Below the pieces are notes generated by a model that worked only from the letters and a program-made list of their open reading frames with translations, was not told the DNA's origin and did not search any database. A DNA stretch of 64,000 nt from CAYHMW01 sp964357925 (lineage in GTDB: Bacteria > Patescibacteriota > Microgenomatia > UBA8517), in the NCBI GenBank assembly GCA_964357925.1, contig CAYHMW010000002.1, forward strand, positions 27,141 through 91,140, in the 5' to 3' direction. The position numbers and the translations under genes are program-made. Shown here in pieces: positions 34,700 to 43,085 of the stretch (position 1 is the first letter of the stretch; each line of letters starts with the position of its first letter).

Positions 34700-35679
34700 C
34701 TGAAAGAAAAATAGACTTCCATATTCACTATAACCCAGAAATTGATTCAACTGCGTACGAGGCGATTGATCGTGCAAGAGAAAGAGGTATTGTGGCGATG
34801 GCTTTGATGGGTAAACAACTTGTCTCCCCCCATTTCAATGATTTTCAAGAATACGGGAAAGAAATAGGAGTCGACGTTTTTTCAGGGATGGAGTTGGTCA
34901 CTCAAGACGGAAACATTGGCATGAACATCATCGCAATTGGCTTTGATCCCCTCGCTCCTTCTATCGAAAAATGGCGTTCTGATCTTGAAAACAAGGATAT
35001 TATGGCACAAAGATATAAGGCTCAATACGAATATCTTTTGAATTCTGGTTACATTTTTCCAGAAACAGAAGAAGCAAACAACATACTATCGACACTGCTT
35101 GACGGCTCAAATGACCAGGGAGCGATTGAATACTGCAGAATGATTTCTGACTATCTGCCTAACCACCAGCATATCGAAGTTGATAAATTAAGCGAACCAG
35201 AAACATGGAAAGAAACTGTTGAGAAGTATAGCGATATTCCAGAGTATTCACACATGTTGGAGGCTAAGTTTTTATATAAAAAACATTTTGCATTTGGCAA
35301 ACCAGGGAACTTTATCAGGTTTACTGATACAAATGAAGCTATTAATCGAATTCATAGTGCAGGAGGAGTTGCTCTATATTCGCCAGAAGGAAGTTTTGAA
35401 CAAGAAAAATGGGATCGACTTATAGAACTCCAAATCGACGGAATAATGGCATGGCATGGTGGAAAATTAGGAATGTCTGGCCACTCAAAAGATGTTCCAC
35501 TAAGCGTCTTAAAAAATGCACTTCGATCTGATCTCCTTATTCTTGGAGGGAGTGACTATCAAGCTAAAGACTGGCAAGCAGGTGTTGGAAACGGAGAAAT
35601 GTTCATTAGTTCTAGGCGACTTGGAGACTTGAGAAAATATCAAAAGCAAATGGATCGAAGAATCTTTAACAATACTTGA
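34696..35679 (+). CDS. PHP-domain protein with incomplete metal site
   Basis: The 327-residue fold resembles PHP phosphoesterases: IDFHIHYNPEID (H9, H11), then RARERGIVAMALMG, SGMELVT (E66), GGVALYSPEG, and LILGGSDYQ (D287, Q289). Several expected ligands are changed. The T-D-H motif reads LMGK, the A-H-P-G His is missing (YSPEG), and the GSD-x-H His is Gln. It is probably catalytically altered or inactive, or uses a different metal set. It is embedded between the GlmU-N-like and MurE-like genes. Coupling to the former by ATGA suggests a role in cell-wall precursor control. Confidence 0.65.
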   Translation: MTERKIDFHIHYNPEIDSTAYEAIDRARERGIVAMALMGKQLVSPHFNDFQEYGKEIGVDVFSGMELVTQDGNIGMNIIAIGFDPLAPSIEKWRSDLENKDIMAQRYKAQYEYLLNSGYIFPETEEANNILSTLLDGSNDQGAIEYCRMISDYLPNHQHIEVDKLSEPETWKETVEKYSDIPEYSHMLEAKFLYKKHFAFGKPGNFIRFTDTNEAINRIHSAGGVALYSPEGSFEQEKWDRLIELQIDGIMAWHGGKLGMSGHSKDVPLSVLKNALRSDLLILGGSDYQAKDWQAGVGNGEMFISSRRLGDLRKYQKQMDRRIFNNT

Positions 35680-35689
35680 GCTAAAAATA

Positions 35690-36811
35690 GTGAGAAAAAT
35701 TAAAAAAGGTCTTCACATTGGAATTGCACTAATCGCAAATCTCATTTACGGTATGCCCGGGAAGCGGTTAAAGTTAATCGGTGTAACCGGAACAGACGGC
35801 AAAACAACAACTGTCTTGATGATTTACCACATTTTAAAAAATGCGGGCTATAAAGTCGGGTATATTTCAACAATCGGCTATGACGTAGGCGGTAAACGCT
35901 TTGATCAGGGTTTACATGTGACTACACCATCTAGCTTAGTGCTGCAAAAATTGTTGAGAGCTGCAGTCAACAATAAGCTCACTCATCTAGTACTTGAGTC
36001 AAGCTCTCACGGCCTCGATCAAAACAGGTTATTGGGATGTCACTTTGAAGTGTCTGTGATTACAAACATAACCCCCGAACACCTGGATTATCACAAGACT
36101 TACGATAATTACTTAAACACAAAGGCAAAACTGCTGAGTCTTTCAAAAGTAAAGTTAATAAACAAAGGTGATCGAAGCTATAAGGAATTGATAAAAAAAT
36201 TTCCAGATAGTATTGCTTTTGAATTTGAGGACTTCGGTTTTGCAGAAAAATATAATAACGAGAACGCAGCGGCAGCCGCCAAAGTCTGCAAGGAAATAGG
36301 TATAAAGGAGAAGGAAATTAAAAAATATCTTAAATCTTTCGAGTTTCCTGCTGGGAGATATGATGTTGTACAAAAGAAACCTTTTACAGTTATAGTTGAC
36401 TTTGCCCACACACCAAACGGTTTAATAAATTTTCTAAGTTCACTTCCTAAGTCCAGTGGAAAACTAATTCACATCTTCGGATGCGCAGGTGAAAGAGATA
36501 AATACAAACGTCCGGAAATGGGAAAAAATTCAGCGAGTTTCGCTGACATTATTATATTAACCGCCGAAGATCCCAGGTCAGAAAAGGTTGAAGACATTAA
36601 TGGCTCAATTAAAAAAGGAATACCTAAGTCATTCAAAGGCAAGTTGATAGAAGTTCATGATCGTGGAAAGGCAATTGCCACAGGGATAAAGTTGGCAAAA
36701 GTAGGTGATAGAGTTGTCATAACAGGCAAAGGACCGGAAAAATCTAACAACATTGGAGGAGTTGAATACCCTTGGTCTGATTTAGAAGAAGTTAAAAAAT
36801 ATTTAGAATGA
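35690..36811 (+). CDS. MurE-like Mur ligase lacking the N-terminal domain
   Basis: MurE adds the third amino acid to UDP-MurNAc-dipeptide using ATP. The 373 residues show the ATP loop GVTGTDGKTTT (31-41), TTPSSLVLQKLL, ESSSHGLDQNR, ITPEHLDYHKTY, the VDFAHTPNGL hinge and FGCAGERDKYKRPEMG, all MurE hallmarks. Length is about 120 residues under the usual about 495, and the UDP-MurNAc-binding N-terminal domain is missing. The amino-acid selectivity motif DNPR reads EDPR (293-296); the retained Arg suggests a diaminopimelate-like substrate, by inference. It is coupled to the NlpC/P60 gene by ATGA. Confidence 0.85.
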   Translation: MRKIKKGLHIGIALIANLIYGMPGKRLKLIGVTGTDGKTTTVLMIYHILKNAGYKVGYISTIGYDVGGKRFDQGLHVTTPSSLVLQKLLRAAVNNKLTHLVLESSSHGLDQNRLLGCHFEVSVITNITPEHLDYHKTYDNYLNTKAKLLSLSKVKLINKGDRSYKELIKKFPDSIAFEFEDFGFAEKYNNENAAAAAKVCKEIGIKEKEIKKYLKSFEFPAGRYDVVQKKPFTVIVDFAHTPNGLINFLSSLPKSSGKLIHIFGCAGERDKYKRPEMGKNSASFADIIILTAEDPRSEKVEDINGSIKKGIPKSFKGKLIEVHDRGKAIATGIKLAKVGDRVVITGKGPEKSNNIGGVEYPWSDLEEVKKYLE

Positions 36812-37581
36812 ATATCAAATCACTCAACAAAGAATGCGTTAAAATGGCCAATCGCTATGCAAAACTAAATATTCACAATAAAAAAATACCAACTCCATAT
36901 TACATAAACAGCATTCAAGGACATTTCTCAGAGATCTTTAATATGGTTGGTATTCCATCGGAAAAAATTATTGAGATTTGGCGAATCTATAAAAGTAATA
37001 AATTTCCATACGGTAGGTACAGAGGTAAGGGAACACCGGAAGAAATTGAAGACGCGGTAATTAAAGTTTCAACTGCAGTTGGGCTACCACTCGATAATAG
37101 TAGCATTGAAGTAATACTAAATTTTATGAAGCTTTATGGGCTTGGCGTTGATTGTTCAGGATATGTTTACAACCTCTTAAGTAGCGCCTTTAAAAAAATA
37201 GAAGGCAGTGATCAACAGCTGAAAGCCAGCCTTAACTGGATGGCAAAAAGCAAAAGAGATGTTTGGAATGCTGGAGCGTTCGCTTTTGCTGGCAAAGCTT
37301 CAGTATTAGTTACGCCAGAAAGACTTCAACCGCTTGATCTAATTCTCTTAAAGGATAAAGACCAAAAGTATGTTCATGTAGCTTTAGTAATAAAACACAA
37401 TGGTAAATTATTAATAACCCAGTCACAAATATGTATGAATCCAAGTGGTGTTAGATCTGATAATGCTGTGGCGCTACAGCCAGAGCCTTTATTTGATTAT
37501 CATCCTGAAATAGGTCCGAGCTGGGAGGATCTCTATAAGAAAGGTAGACTTGAATTTAGAAGATTAAAAATACTTGCATGA
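36808..37581 (+). CDS. NlpC/P60-like cysteine peptidase or amidase, cytoplasmic
   Basis: The 257-residue protein has no signal peptide. GVDCSGYVYNLL (catalytic C116) and QPLDLILLKDKDQKYVHVAL (H190) are the Cys and His boxes of the NlpC/P60 fold. The N-terminal about 105 residues are helical and unrecognised. NlpC/P60 enzymes cut gamma-D-Glu-diamino-acid bonds in cell-wall peptides. Being predicted cytosolic and lying between MurE- and MurF-like genes with ATGA overlaps on both sides, it may trim, recycle or edit precursors. That role is inferred only from position. Confidence 0.75.
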   Translation: MNIKSLNKECVKMANRYAKLNIHNKKIPTPYYINSIQGHFSEIFNMVGIPSEKIIEIWRIYKSNKFPYGRYRGKGTPEEIEDAVIKVSTAVGLPLDNSSIEVILNFMKLYGLGVDCSGYVYNLLSSAFKKIEGSDQQLKASLNWMAKSKRDVWNAGAFAFAGKASVLVTPERLQPLDLILLKDKDQKYVHVALVIKHNGKLLITQSQICMNPSGVRSDNAVALQPEPLFDYHPEIGPSWEDLYKKGRLEFRRLKILA

Positions 37582-38708
37582 AAAATATTAAAACACTTAT
37601 TTACCATCCCGCCAAAAGGTATCTTGCTCATTACTACTTAAAAATTTTGAAACTTTTAGGCTGTGAAGTAATTGGAATAACAGGAAGCGCTGGCAAAACA
37701 ACTACTAAGGAAATGATTGCATCTGTACTCAAAACTAAATACAAAGTTGCCTACTCATTAGCCAATATCGACCCTGTTTATAACATTCCCAATACAATTC
37801 TCAAAACACCTCTATGGACCAAAAAATTAGTTCTAGAAATGGGGGTAGAATTTCCGAGGGAAATGAACTTTTACATATGGCTTGCGAACCCAGACGTTGG
37901 AGTTTTGACAAACGTTACTTGGACTCACACTCAGTTTTTTAAAAATATCGAGGGTGTGGCTGCTGAAAAAAGTAAACTTATCAAATCGCTCCCAAAAAAT
38001 GGACTAGCAATTTTAAACAAAGACGACGCGAGAGTCGCAAAGCTTGCACACAAAACAAATGCAAAGGTAATTTATTTTGGATCGGGCGAGAAAAACAAAG
38101 TACACGCAACTGATATTAAGTTTACAAAAAATCTTACTACCTCTTTCATATTACATGTTGGTAAAGAAAAAACTGAAGTTACCCTTGCAGTTCTTGGTAG
38201 GCATTTTGTTGATCTTGCTTTGGCAGCAGCTGCAGTCGGCAACAACAGTAAAATTCCACTTCAAAAAATTAGAGAAGGTTTGGAAAATTTCAAAAGTGAA
38301 CCCCACAGAATCCACCCACACGTCTTAAAAAATGGAACTTTAATTTTAGACGACACTTACAACGCCAATCCAGAAGCAGTTCTTCGGGCAATAGATGTAT
38401 TAAAAGAGGTTGGCAAAAGCAAAAAAACAATTTTAGTTTTAGGAGAAATGAAAGAGCTCGGCAGTTACGCAAAATCCGGACATATCCTCGTTGGCAATTA
38501 CGCCAAAAAGCAAAAAATTGCTAAACTACTTAGCCTGGGGAAAGAAACACTGTATACAGTTGATGCTTTCGGAAAAGGTGGAAAATATTTTAAAAGTAAA
38601 AGAGAAATAGTAAAAGAGCTTAGAAGCTTAAAAACTCCCCACACAATACTAATAAAAGGTTCAAGATCAATGGGCATGGAAGAAATTGTAAAGACACTAA
38701 TATCATAA
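37578..38708 (+). CDS. MurF-like Mur ligase lacking the N-terminal domain
   Basis: MurF adds D-Ala-D-Ala to the UDP-MurNAc-tripeptide. The 376 residues have the ATP loop GITGSAGKTTT (33-43), LVLEMGVEFPREM, VLTNVTWTHTQFF, LNKDDARV, the diagnostic LILDDTYNANPEAV and VLGEMKELG. The usual N-terminal about 80-residue UDP-binding domain is absent, the same shortening as in the MurE-like partner. The N-terminus has a short amphipathic segment instead. It overlaps the NlpC/P60 gene and precedes ddl, which supplies its D-Ala-D-Ala. Confidence 0.87.
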   Translation: MKNIKTLIYHPAKRYLAHYYLKILKLLGCEVIGITGSAGKTTTKEMIASVLKTKYKVAYSLANIDPVYNIPNTILKTPLWTKKLVLEMGVEFPREMNFYIWLANPDVGVLTNVTWTHTQFFKNIEGVAAEKSKLIKSLPKNGLAILNKDDARVAKLAHKTNAKVIYFGSGEKNKVHATDIKFTKNLTTSFILHVGKEKTEVTLAVLGRHFVDLALAAAAVGNNSKIPLQKIREGLENFKSEPHRIHPHVLKNGTLILDDTYNANPEAVLRAIDVLKEVGKSKKTILVLGEMKELGSYAKSGHILVGNYAKKQKIAKLLSLGKETLYTVDAFGKGGKYFKSKREIVKELRSLKTPHTILIKGSRSMGMEEIVKTLIS

Positions 38709-38712
38709 ATTC

Positions 38713-39744
38713 ATGAGCAAAAGGCTTAAAATTGCAGTTTTAATGGGCGGACGTACACCCGAATACGAAATATCTATAATTTCTGGTCAAAGTGTAACTA
38801 AAGCACTTGAAGAGAAGGGCCACATTGTGCTGCCTATTATTGTTTCCAGAGACGGTCAAATCTGGAAGTCGATCGACCCTGACGTTTTGTACAAATTACC
38901 AAACCCACTTCTTCTAAAAGGTACAAATAAAGAAATTATTTCTACAAAAACAAAATCCCTCGAAAGCCCCACCAGTATTAAGCACCAAGGTGTAGATGTA
39001 ATTTTCCCCGCAATGCACGGCCCTTTTGGCGAAGACGGAACAATTCAAGGACTTCTAGATGTACTAGATATTCCGTATATTGGCTCCGGTGTTCTGGCAA
39101 GCGCTATTGGAATGAACAAATATGTCTTTAGAAAAATATTAAATGGGAGTGGTATTCAATTTCCCAAATTTATAGCACTCAAAAAAAACGATGACCATCA
39201 AAACTTTAAAAAAATCTTAGGAAATATGCCATATTTTGTAAAGCCAAATTCTCAAGGTTCATCTGTCGGCGCGTCTTTAGTTACAAAAGCCTCAGACCTT
39301 AAGGCGGCAATTTCCAAAGCGCTCCAATATGGCGACACAGTTTTAATTGATGAGTATATTAAAGGCACCGAACTGACATGTGGTGTTATTGGTAATGATG
39401 AATTAGAAGCACTCCCAGTTGTCGAGATCGTCACAGAAAGCGACTTTTTCGACTACAACGCCAAATATACCACGAGCACCACGCAAGAAATTGTCCCTGC
39501 GAGAATTTCGCCGGAACTAACAAAAAAAGTACAAGAATTAGCGAAAAGAGTGTACTTGGAAATTGGAGCAAGAGGCTTTGCTCGAGTAGACTTTATTTTA
39601 CGAAATAATGAATTGTATGTACTGGAAATTAACACTATTCCGGGGCTTACACCCATGTCTTTGATGCCGAAAGCTGCGAAAGTTGCAGGCTATTCATACA
39701 GTGACTTAGTTGAAAAAGTTGTAGAACTTGCATTAACCAAGTAG
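38713..39744 (+). CDS. ddl: D-alanine--D-alanine ligase
   Basis: It joins two D-Ala using ATP to feed MurF. The 343-residue ATP-grasp protein shows AVLMGGRTPEYEISIISGQS (residues 8-27), FPAMHGPFGEDGTIQGLLDV (about 98-117), PYIGSGVLASAIGMNKYVFR, KPNSQGSSVGA and the metal-binding VLEINTIPGLTPMSLMPKAA (about 299-318). It lies 4 bases after the MurF-like stop. Confidence 0.94.
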   Translation: MSKRLKIAVLMGGRTPEYEISIISGQSVTKALEEKGHIVLPIIVSRDGQIWKSIDPDVLYKLPNPLLLKGTNKEIISTKTKSLESPTSIKHQGVDVIFPAMHGPFGEDGTIQGLLDVLDIPYIGSGVLASAIGMNKYVFRKILNGSGIQFPKFIALKKNDDHQNFKKILGNMPYFVKPNSQGSSVGASLVTKASDLKAAISKALQYGDTVLIDEYIKGTELTCGVIGNDELEALPVVEIVTESDFFDYNAKYTTSTTQEIVPARISPELTKKVQELAKRVYLEIGARGFARVDFILRNNELYVLEINTIPGLTPMSLMPKAAKVAGYSYSDLVEKVVELALTK

Positions 39745-39746
39745 GC

Positions 39747-39752
39747 TATAAT
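39747..39752 (+). promoter_or_regulatory. Internal -10 box before mraY
   Basis: TATAAT ends 10 nt before the mraY ATG, right after the ddl stop. It probably provides extra transcription of mraY-ftsW-murG-ftsQ-ftsA. An AAAGAG just before the ATG is a weak Shine-Dalgarno. Confidence 0.5.
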
Positions 39753-39762
39753 TATTAAAGAG

Positions 39763-40821
39763 ATGAACTTCTACAATACAGCACCTCTAGCACTTGGATT
39801 GATAGTATTCTCCTTTCTTATCACAAGCGCTCTAGTCATCCCATTTATCGACCTCCTTTACAAGTTCAAAATGCTGAGACGCAAAGAAGGAGACTTCAGG
39901 GGCAAAAAAGAATCTCTCTTCGATAAGCTTCATGACAAAAAAGCAGGAACTCCAATTGGCGGAGGCATTTTGCTGATAACTGTAGTCAGCGTAATGTTTC
40001 CATTTTTGTTTTCCTTTATCTCCAATATGGGTGTTTTCATCCACACCTCTTTTAAACTTAATTACGAGCTTTTGGTTATCTTCTTCACCTTTCTTGGTTT
40101 TGGAGCCATCGGTCTCCTGGACGATCTTGTTAAAATCTTCGGTAAACCAAAACCAAATATTTACGGCTCTGTATTCGGATTATCAAAAACCCAGAAGTTT
40201 GGACTTCAGTGGATTTTAGCTTTTGCCATCTCTTTTATGCTTTACTTTTTACTTGGAATTCAAATTCTTCACATACCAATTCTTGAAATAACAATCAATC
40301 TTGGTCCTCTATACTTACTTTTTTCTGCATTCATAATTGTTTTCTTTGCAAATGCCTTTAACATCACAGATGGACTCGATGGTCTATCCTCCGGCCTTCT
40401 CATGATTTATCTTTTTTCCTATGTCATTATCGCAGCCAGCAACTTAGATACACCGCTTTTTATCTTTATTTCTCTCTGGCTTGGCTCAATAATTGCCTTC
40501 TTATATTTTAACGTTTGGCCAGCAAGAATATTTTTAGGCGATGCAGGAGCACTAAGCTTTGGTGCAATGATCGCTGTTATTGGATTAGTTATTGGGAACG
40601 TAACAACTCTTTTTATAATTGGAGGTTTATTTGTAATTGAGGCACTTTCTTCGTTGATTCAAATACTTGGACGAAAATTCCTGAAACGTAAAATTTTTCC
40701 CATTGCACCAATTCACCACACTTTTCTTTGGTTAGGTTGGGAAGAACCAAAAATTGTCATGCGAGCTTGGTTGGCAGGATTAATGCTAGCAATTTTCGGA
40801 CTCTGGCTTGCAACTATCTAA
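39763..40821 (+). CDS. mraY: Phospho-N-acetylmuramoyl-pentapeptide-transferase MraY
   Basis: It moves phospho-MurNAc-pentapeptide from UDP to undecaprenyl phosphate, giving lipid I. The 352-residue, ten-helix protein has KKAGTPIGGGILL (about 62-74), the DD motif GLLDDLVKI (about 117-125), NAFNITDGLDGLSSG (about 199-213), FLGDAGALSFG and the His box PIAPIHHTFLWLGWEE (about 316-331). These are the MraY rather than WecA features. It has its own -10 box, and ftsW follows after 3 bases. Confidence 0.94.
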   Translation: MNFYNTAPLALGLIVFSFLITSALVIPFIDLLYKFKMLRRKEGDFRGKKESLFDKLHDKKAGTPIGGGILLITVVSVMFPFLFSFISNMGVFIHTSFKLNYELLVIFFTFLGFGAIGLLDDLVKIFGKPKPNIYGSVFGLSKTQKFGLQWILAFAISFMLYFLLGIQILHIPILEITINLGPLYLLFSAFIIVFFANAFNITDGLDGLSSGLLMIYLFSYVIIAASNLDTPLFIFISLWLGSIIAFLYFNVWPARIFLGDAGALSFGAMIAVIGLVIGNVTTLFIIGGLFVIEALSSLIQILGRKFLKRKIFPIAPIHHTFLWLGWEEPKIVMRAWLAGLMLAIFGLWLATI

Positions 40822-40824
40822 CTA

Positions 40825-41982
40825 ATGTCTAGATTATTTTTCTTAAGGCAAAAAAGGGCAAAACACAAAAGTCGCACGATTTCGCACCCCGGAAAGCGTC
40901 AAAATACAAGCAGAATACTCTTCGCTCTAACATTACTATTGACGGGGCTTGGCCTTATAGCAGTGTTTGATGTTAGTTCTCCTCAAGCGATAAGACTTTT
41001 CGGTGACCCATATTACTTTGCAAAACAACAACTGATGTGGGCAGGGATTGGTTTGGGTGCTTTTGTTGGCGGAAGCGTTATGTCATACAAATTGTTAAGT
41101 AAGTACGCACTAGTTATTTTTGGCGTCTCACTATTATTACTATTGATTGTTTTGATACCAGGTATTGGCTCAAATGTCTTAGGTGCTAGAAGGTGGATAA
41201 GGTTAGGACCAGTTGGCATTCAGCCATCAGAAGTAGCTAAGTTGGCAGTCATCATAATCATTGCAAAATTTGCAGAGGCAAAATATCCAGTTTGGTACGG
41301 TGTTTCAGTACTTGGTATTGTCTCGACCCTCATAATGCTTCAACCAGATCTGGGGACAACAATAGTGGTTGCCTCAATTGGCCTGGTCCAGCTATTCGCG
41401 GCGGGCTACACGCTTGTAAATCTCGGTGCCATGGCAGCAGCAGGAACGGGCTTAGCGGGATTACTTGTTATATTTTCTGACTACAGAAGACAACGTCTTA
41501 TGACGTTTATTAATAACCTCTATGACCCATTAAGCCTAGATCTTACGGAAGCATATGGAGCTGGTTATCACATCAGACAGATACTGATCGCAATAGGTTC
41601 TGGTGGAATTCTGGGACTGGGAGTGGGCCAATCTCGCCAAAAACACCTTTTTCTTCCAGAAACAGCCACAGATTCAGTCTTTGCAATTATTGCTGAAGAG
41701 TTCGGATTTATTGGAGCAGCAACGCTAATCATACTGCTTATGTATTTTACACTTGTAGTTGTCAGGGTAGCCATGCACGCTCCTGATAAATTCAGCGCGA
41801 TCTTGGCAATTGGCATAGCAGGTTGGATTGGTGGGCAAACTATACTCAATCTTTCAGCAATGCTCGCTCTCGCGCCGCTTACAGGGATTCCTCTACCATT
41901 TTTCAGTTATGGTGGCTCCAGTTTGACAATGACACTTTTTTCGGTTGGAATACTTGTAAATATTGGAAATTCAAAAAAATGA
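40825..41982 (+). CDS. ftsW: SEDS peptidoglycan polymerase FtsW
   Basis: It polymerises lipid II at the septum together with FtsI. The 385 residues form ten helices after a basic N-terminus (FLRQKRAKHKSRTISHPGKR). The large outer loop carries GLGVGQSRQKHLFLPETATD (about 265-284) and VFAIIAEEFGFIGA. The end has LPFFSYGGSSL. The catalytic-region Asp (TATD) is kept. It lies between mraY and murG, with ATGA coupling to murG. A second SEDS protein, RodA, is at 50263. Confidence 0.92.
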   Translation: MSRLFFLRQKRAKHKSRTISHPGKRQNTSRILFALTLLLTGLGLIAVFDVSSPQAIRLFGDPYYFAKQQLMWAGIGLGAFVGGSVMSYKLLSKYALVIFGVSLLLLLIVLIPGIGSNVLGARRWIRLGPVGIQPSEVAKLAVIIIIAKFAEAKYPVWYGVSVLGIVSTLIMLQPDLGTTIVVASIGLVQLFAAGYTLVNLGAMAAAGTGLAGLLVIFSDYRRQRLMTFINNLYDPLSLDLTEAYGAGYHIRQILIAIGSGGILGLGVGQSRQKHLFLPETATDSVFAIIAEEFGFIGAATLIILLMYFTLVVVRVAMHAPDKFSAILAIGIAGWIGGQTILNLSAMLALAPLTGIPLPFFSYGGSSLTMTLFSVGILVNIGNSKK

Positions 41983-43085
41983 GCAATAAAATTTTACTTA
42001 CTGGTGGCCACGCAGGTTCGACAGCCCTCGCAACAATTAAGGCAATTCAGAAAGCCAGGAGAGCTACCCAAGAAATCTATTGGGTCGGTGCGGCTTCTGC
42101 GCACACGGGTATAAACACTGGCAAGACTTTTGAAGAGCGAGAATTTGGCAAACACGACATAAATTATCTTAAAATTCATGCTGGCAAAATCCCAAGAAAG
42201 ATTACTTTCTATGCCCTTATAAATTCCTTGTTACTGCCAGTGGGCTTCTTTGAGGCCTTGTGGCTAATCGCAAAGATTCGTCCAAATGTAATTGTCAGTT
42301 TCGGCGGCTACGCCGCATTCCCCGTAGTAGTTATTGGCTATCTAATGCAAATTCCCATAGTAATTCAAGAGCAGACAGTGGTAGCTGGGCTAACTAACAG
42401 GATAACTGCCCGCCTTGCAAGTAAAATTGCAATTGGCAGGCCACAGAGTATGGATTTTTTCCCCAAATCCAAAACCGTACTGACTGGCCTTCCGCTTTCC
42501 GAGGACATAACGAGTTTGGGACCAAAGCCAAAAATTGGGAAACCACCAGTGCTTCTGGTAACAGGTGGCAGCAGAGGTGCAAGGCCAATAAATCAAGTAA
42601 TAGGCAAGGCACTTACTGAAATCCTTAAAAAATTCAAAGTTATTCATCTGACTGGGGAGATTGATTTCTCAAGAGTCGAAGGTTTCAAAGATACACTTAG
42701 CGAGGATCTTGCGCGGAGATACGAAGTTCACGCACATGTTGCTCCTGATGAAATGAAAGAACTATATAAAAAATCTGACATCATAATATCGAGAGCTGGT
42801 GCAAACTCAGCTGCTGAAATACTCTCAGTTGGCCGACCAGCCATAATCATTCCGCTCCCAATTACATGGTTTGATGAGCAAAGGAAAAACGCACAACTTG
42901 CCGAAAATGCCGGTATCGCAGAAGTCATTGAACAAAAGGACTTAAATAAACATACACTTTTGACCACCCTCAACAAAATTCTAAAAAATTGGGATGCTAT
43001 GACCAAAAATTATGATCGATCCTGGGCAAAGCTCGACAAAAATGCGGCTAACAATGTGGCGGAAATAGTCCTCAGTTACTTATAG
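41979..43085 (+). CDS. murG: UDP-GlcNAc:lipid I GlcNAc transferase MurG
   Basis: It adds GlcNAc to lipid I to give lipid II at the inner membrane face. The 368-residue GT-B enzyme starts ILLTGGHAGSTALATIKAIQ, where the usual GGTGGH loop is GGHAGS. VVSFGGYAAFPVVV is present as IVSFGGYAAFPVVVIG (about 103-118), then VTGGSRGARPINQ, SRAGANSAAEILSVGRPAII (about 271-290) and ITWFDEQRKNAQ. The start is ATG 41979 (ATGA overlap with ftsW). A longer open frame from 41823 runs within ftsW and is not coding. The stop overlaps the GTG of ftsQ by one base. Confidence 0.9.
   Translation: MSNKILLTGGHAGSTALATIKAIQKARRATQEIYWVGAASAHTGINTGKTFEEREFGKHDINYLKIHAGKIPRKITFYALINSLLLPVGFFEALWLIAKIRPNVIVSFGGYAAFPVVVIGYLMQIPIVIQEQTVVAGLTNRITARLASKIAIGRPQSMDFFPKSKTVLTGLPLSEDITSLGPKPKIGKPPVLLVTGGSRGARPINQVIGKALTEILKKFKVIHLTGEIDFSRVEGFKDTLSEDLARRYEVHAHVAPDEMKELYKKSDIIISRAGANSAAEILSVGRPAIIIPLPITWFDEQRKNAQLAENAGIAEVIEQKDLNKHTLLTTLNKILKNWDAMTKNYDRSWAKLDKNAANNVAEIVLSYL

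Noticed and set aside
41823..41978. Longer murG reading frame
   Set aside because: The extra 52 residues lie in another frame of ftsW and are unlike MurG; ATG 41979 gives the family N-terminus and an ATGA overlap.
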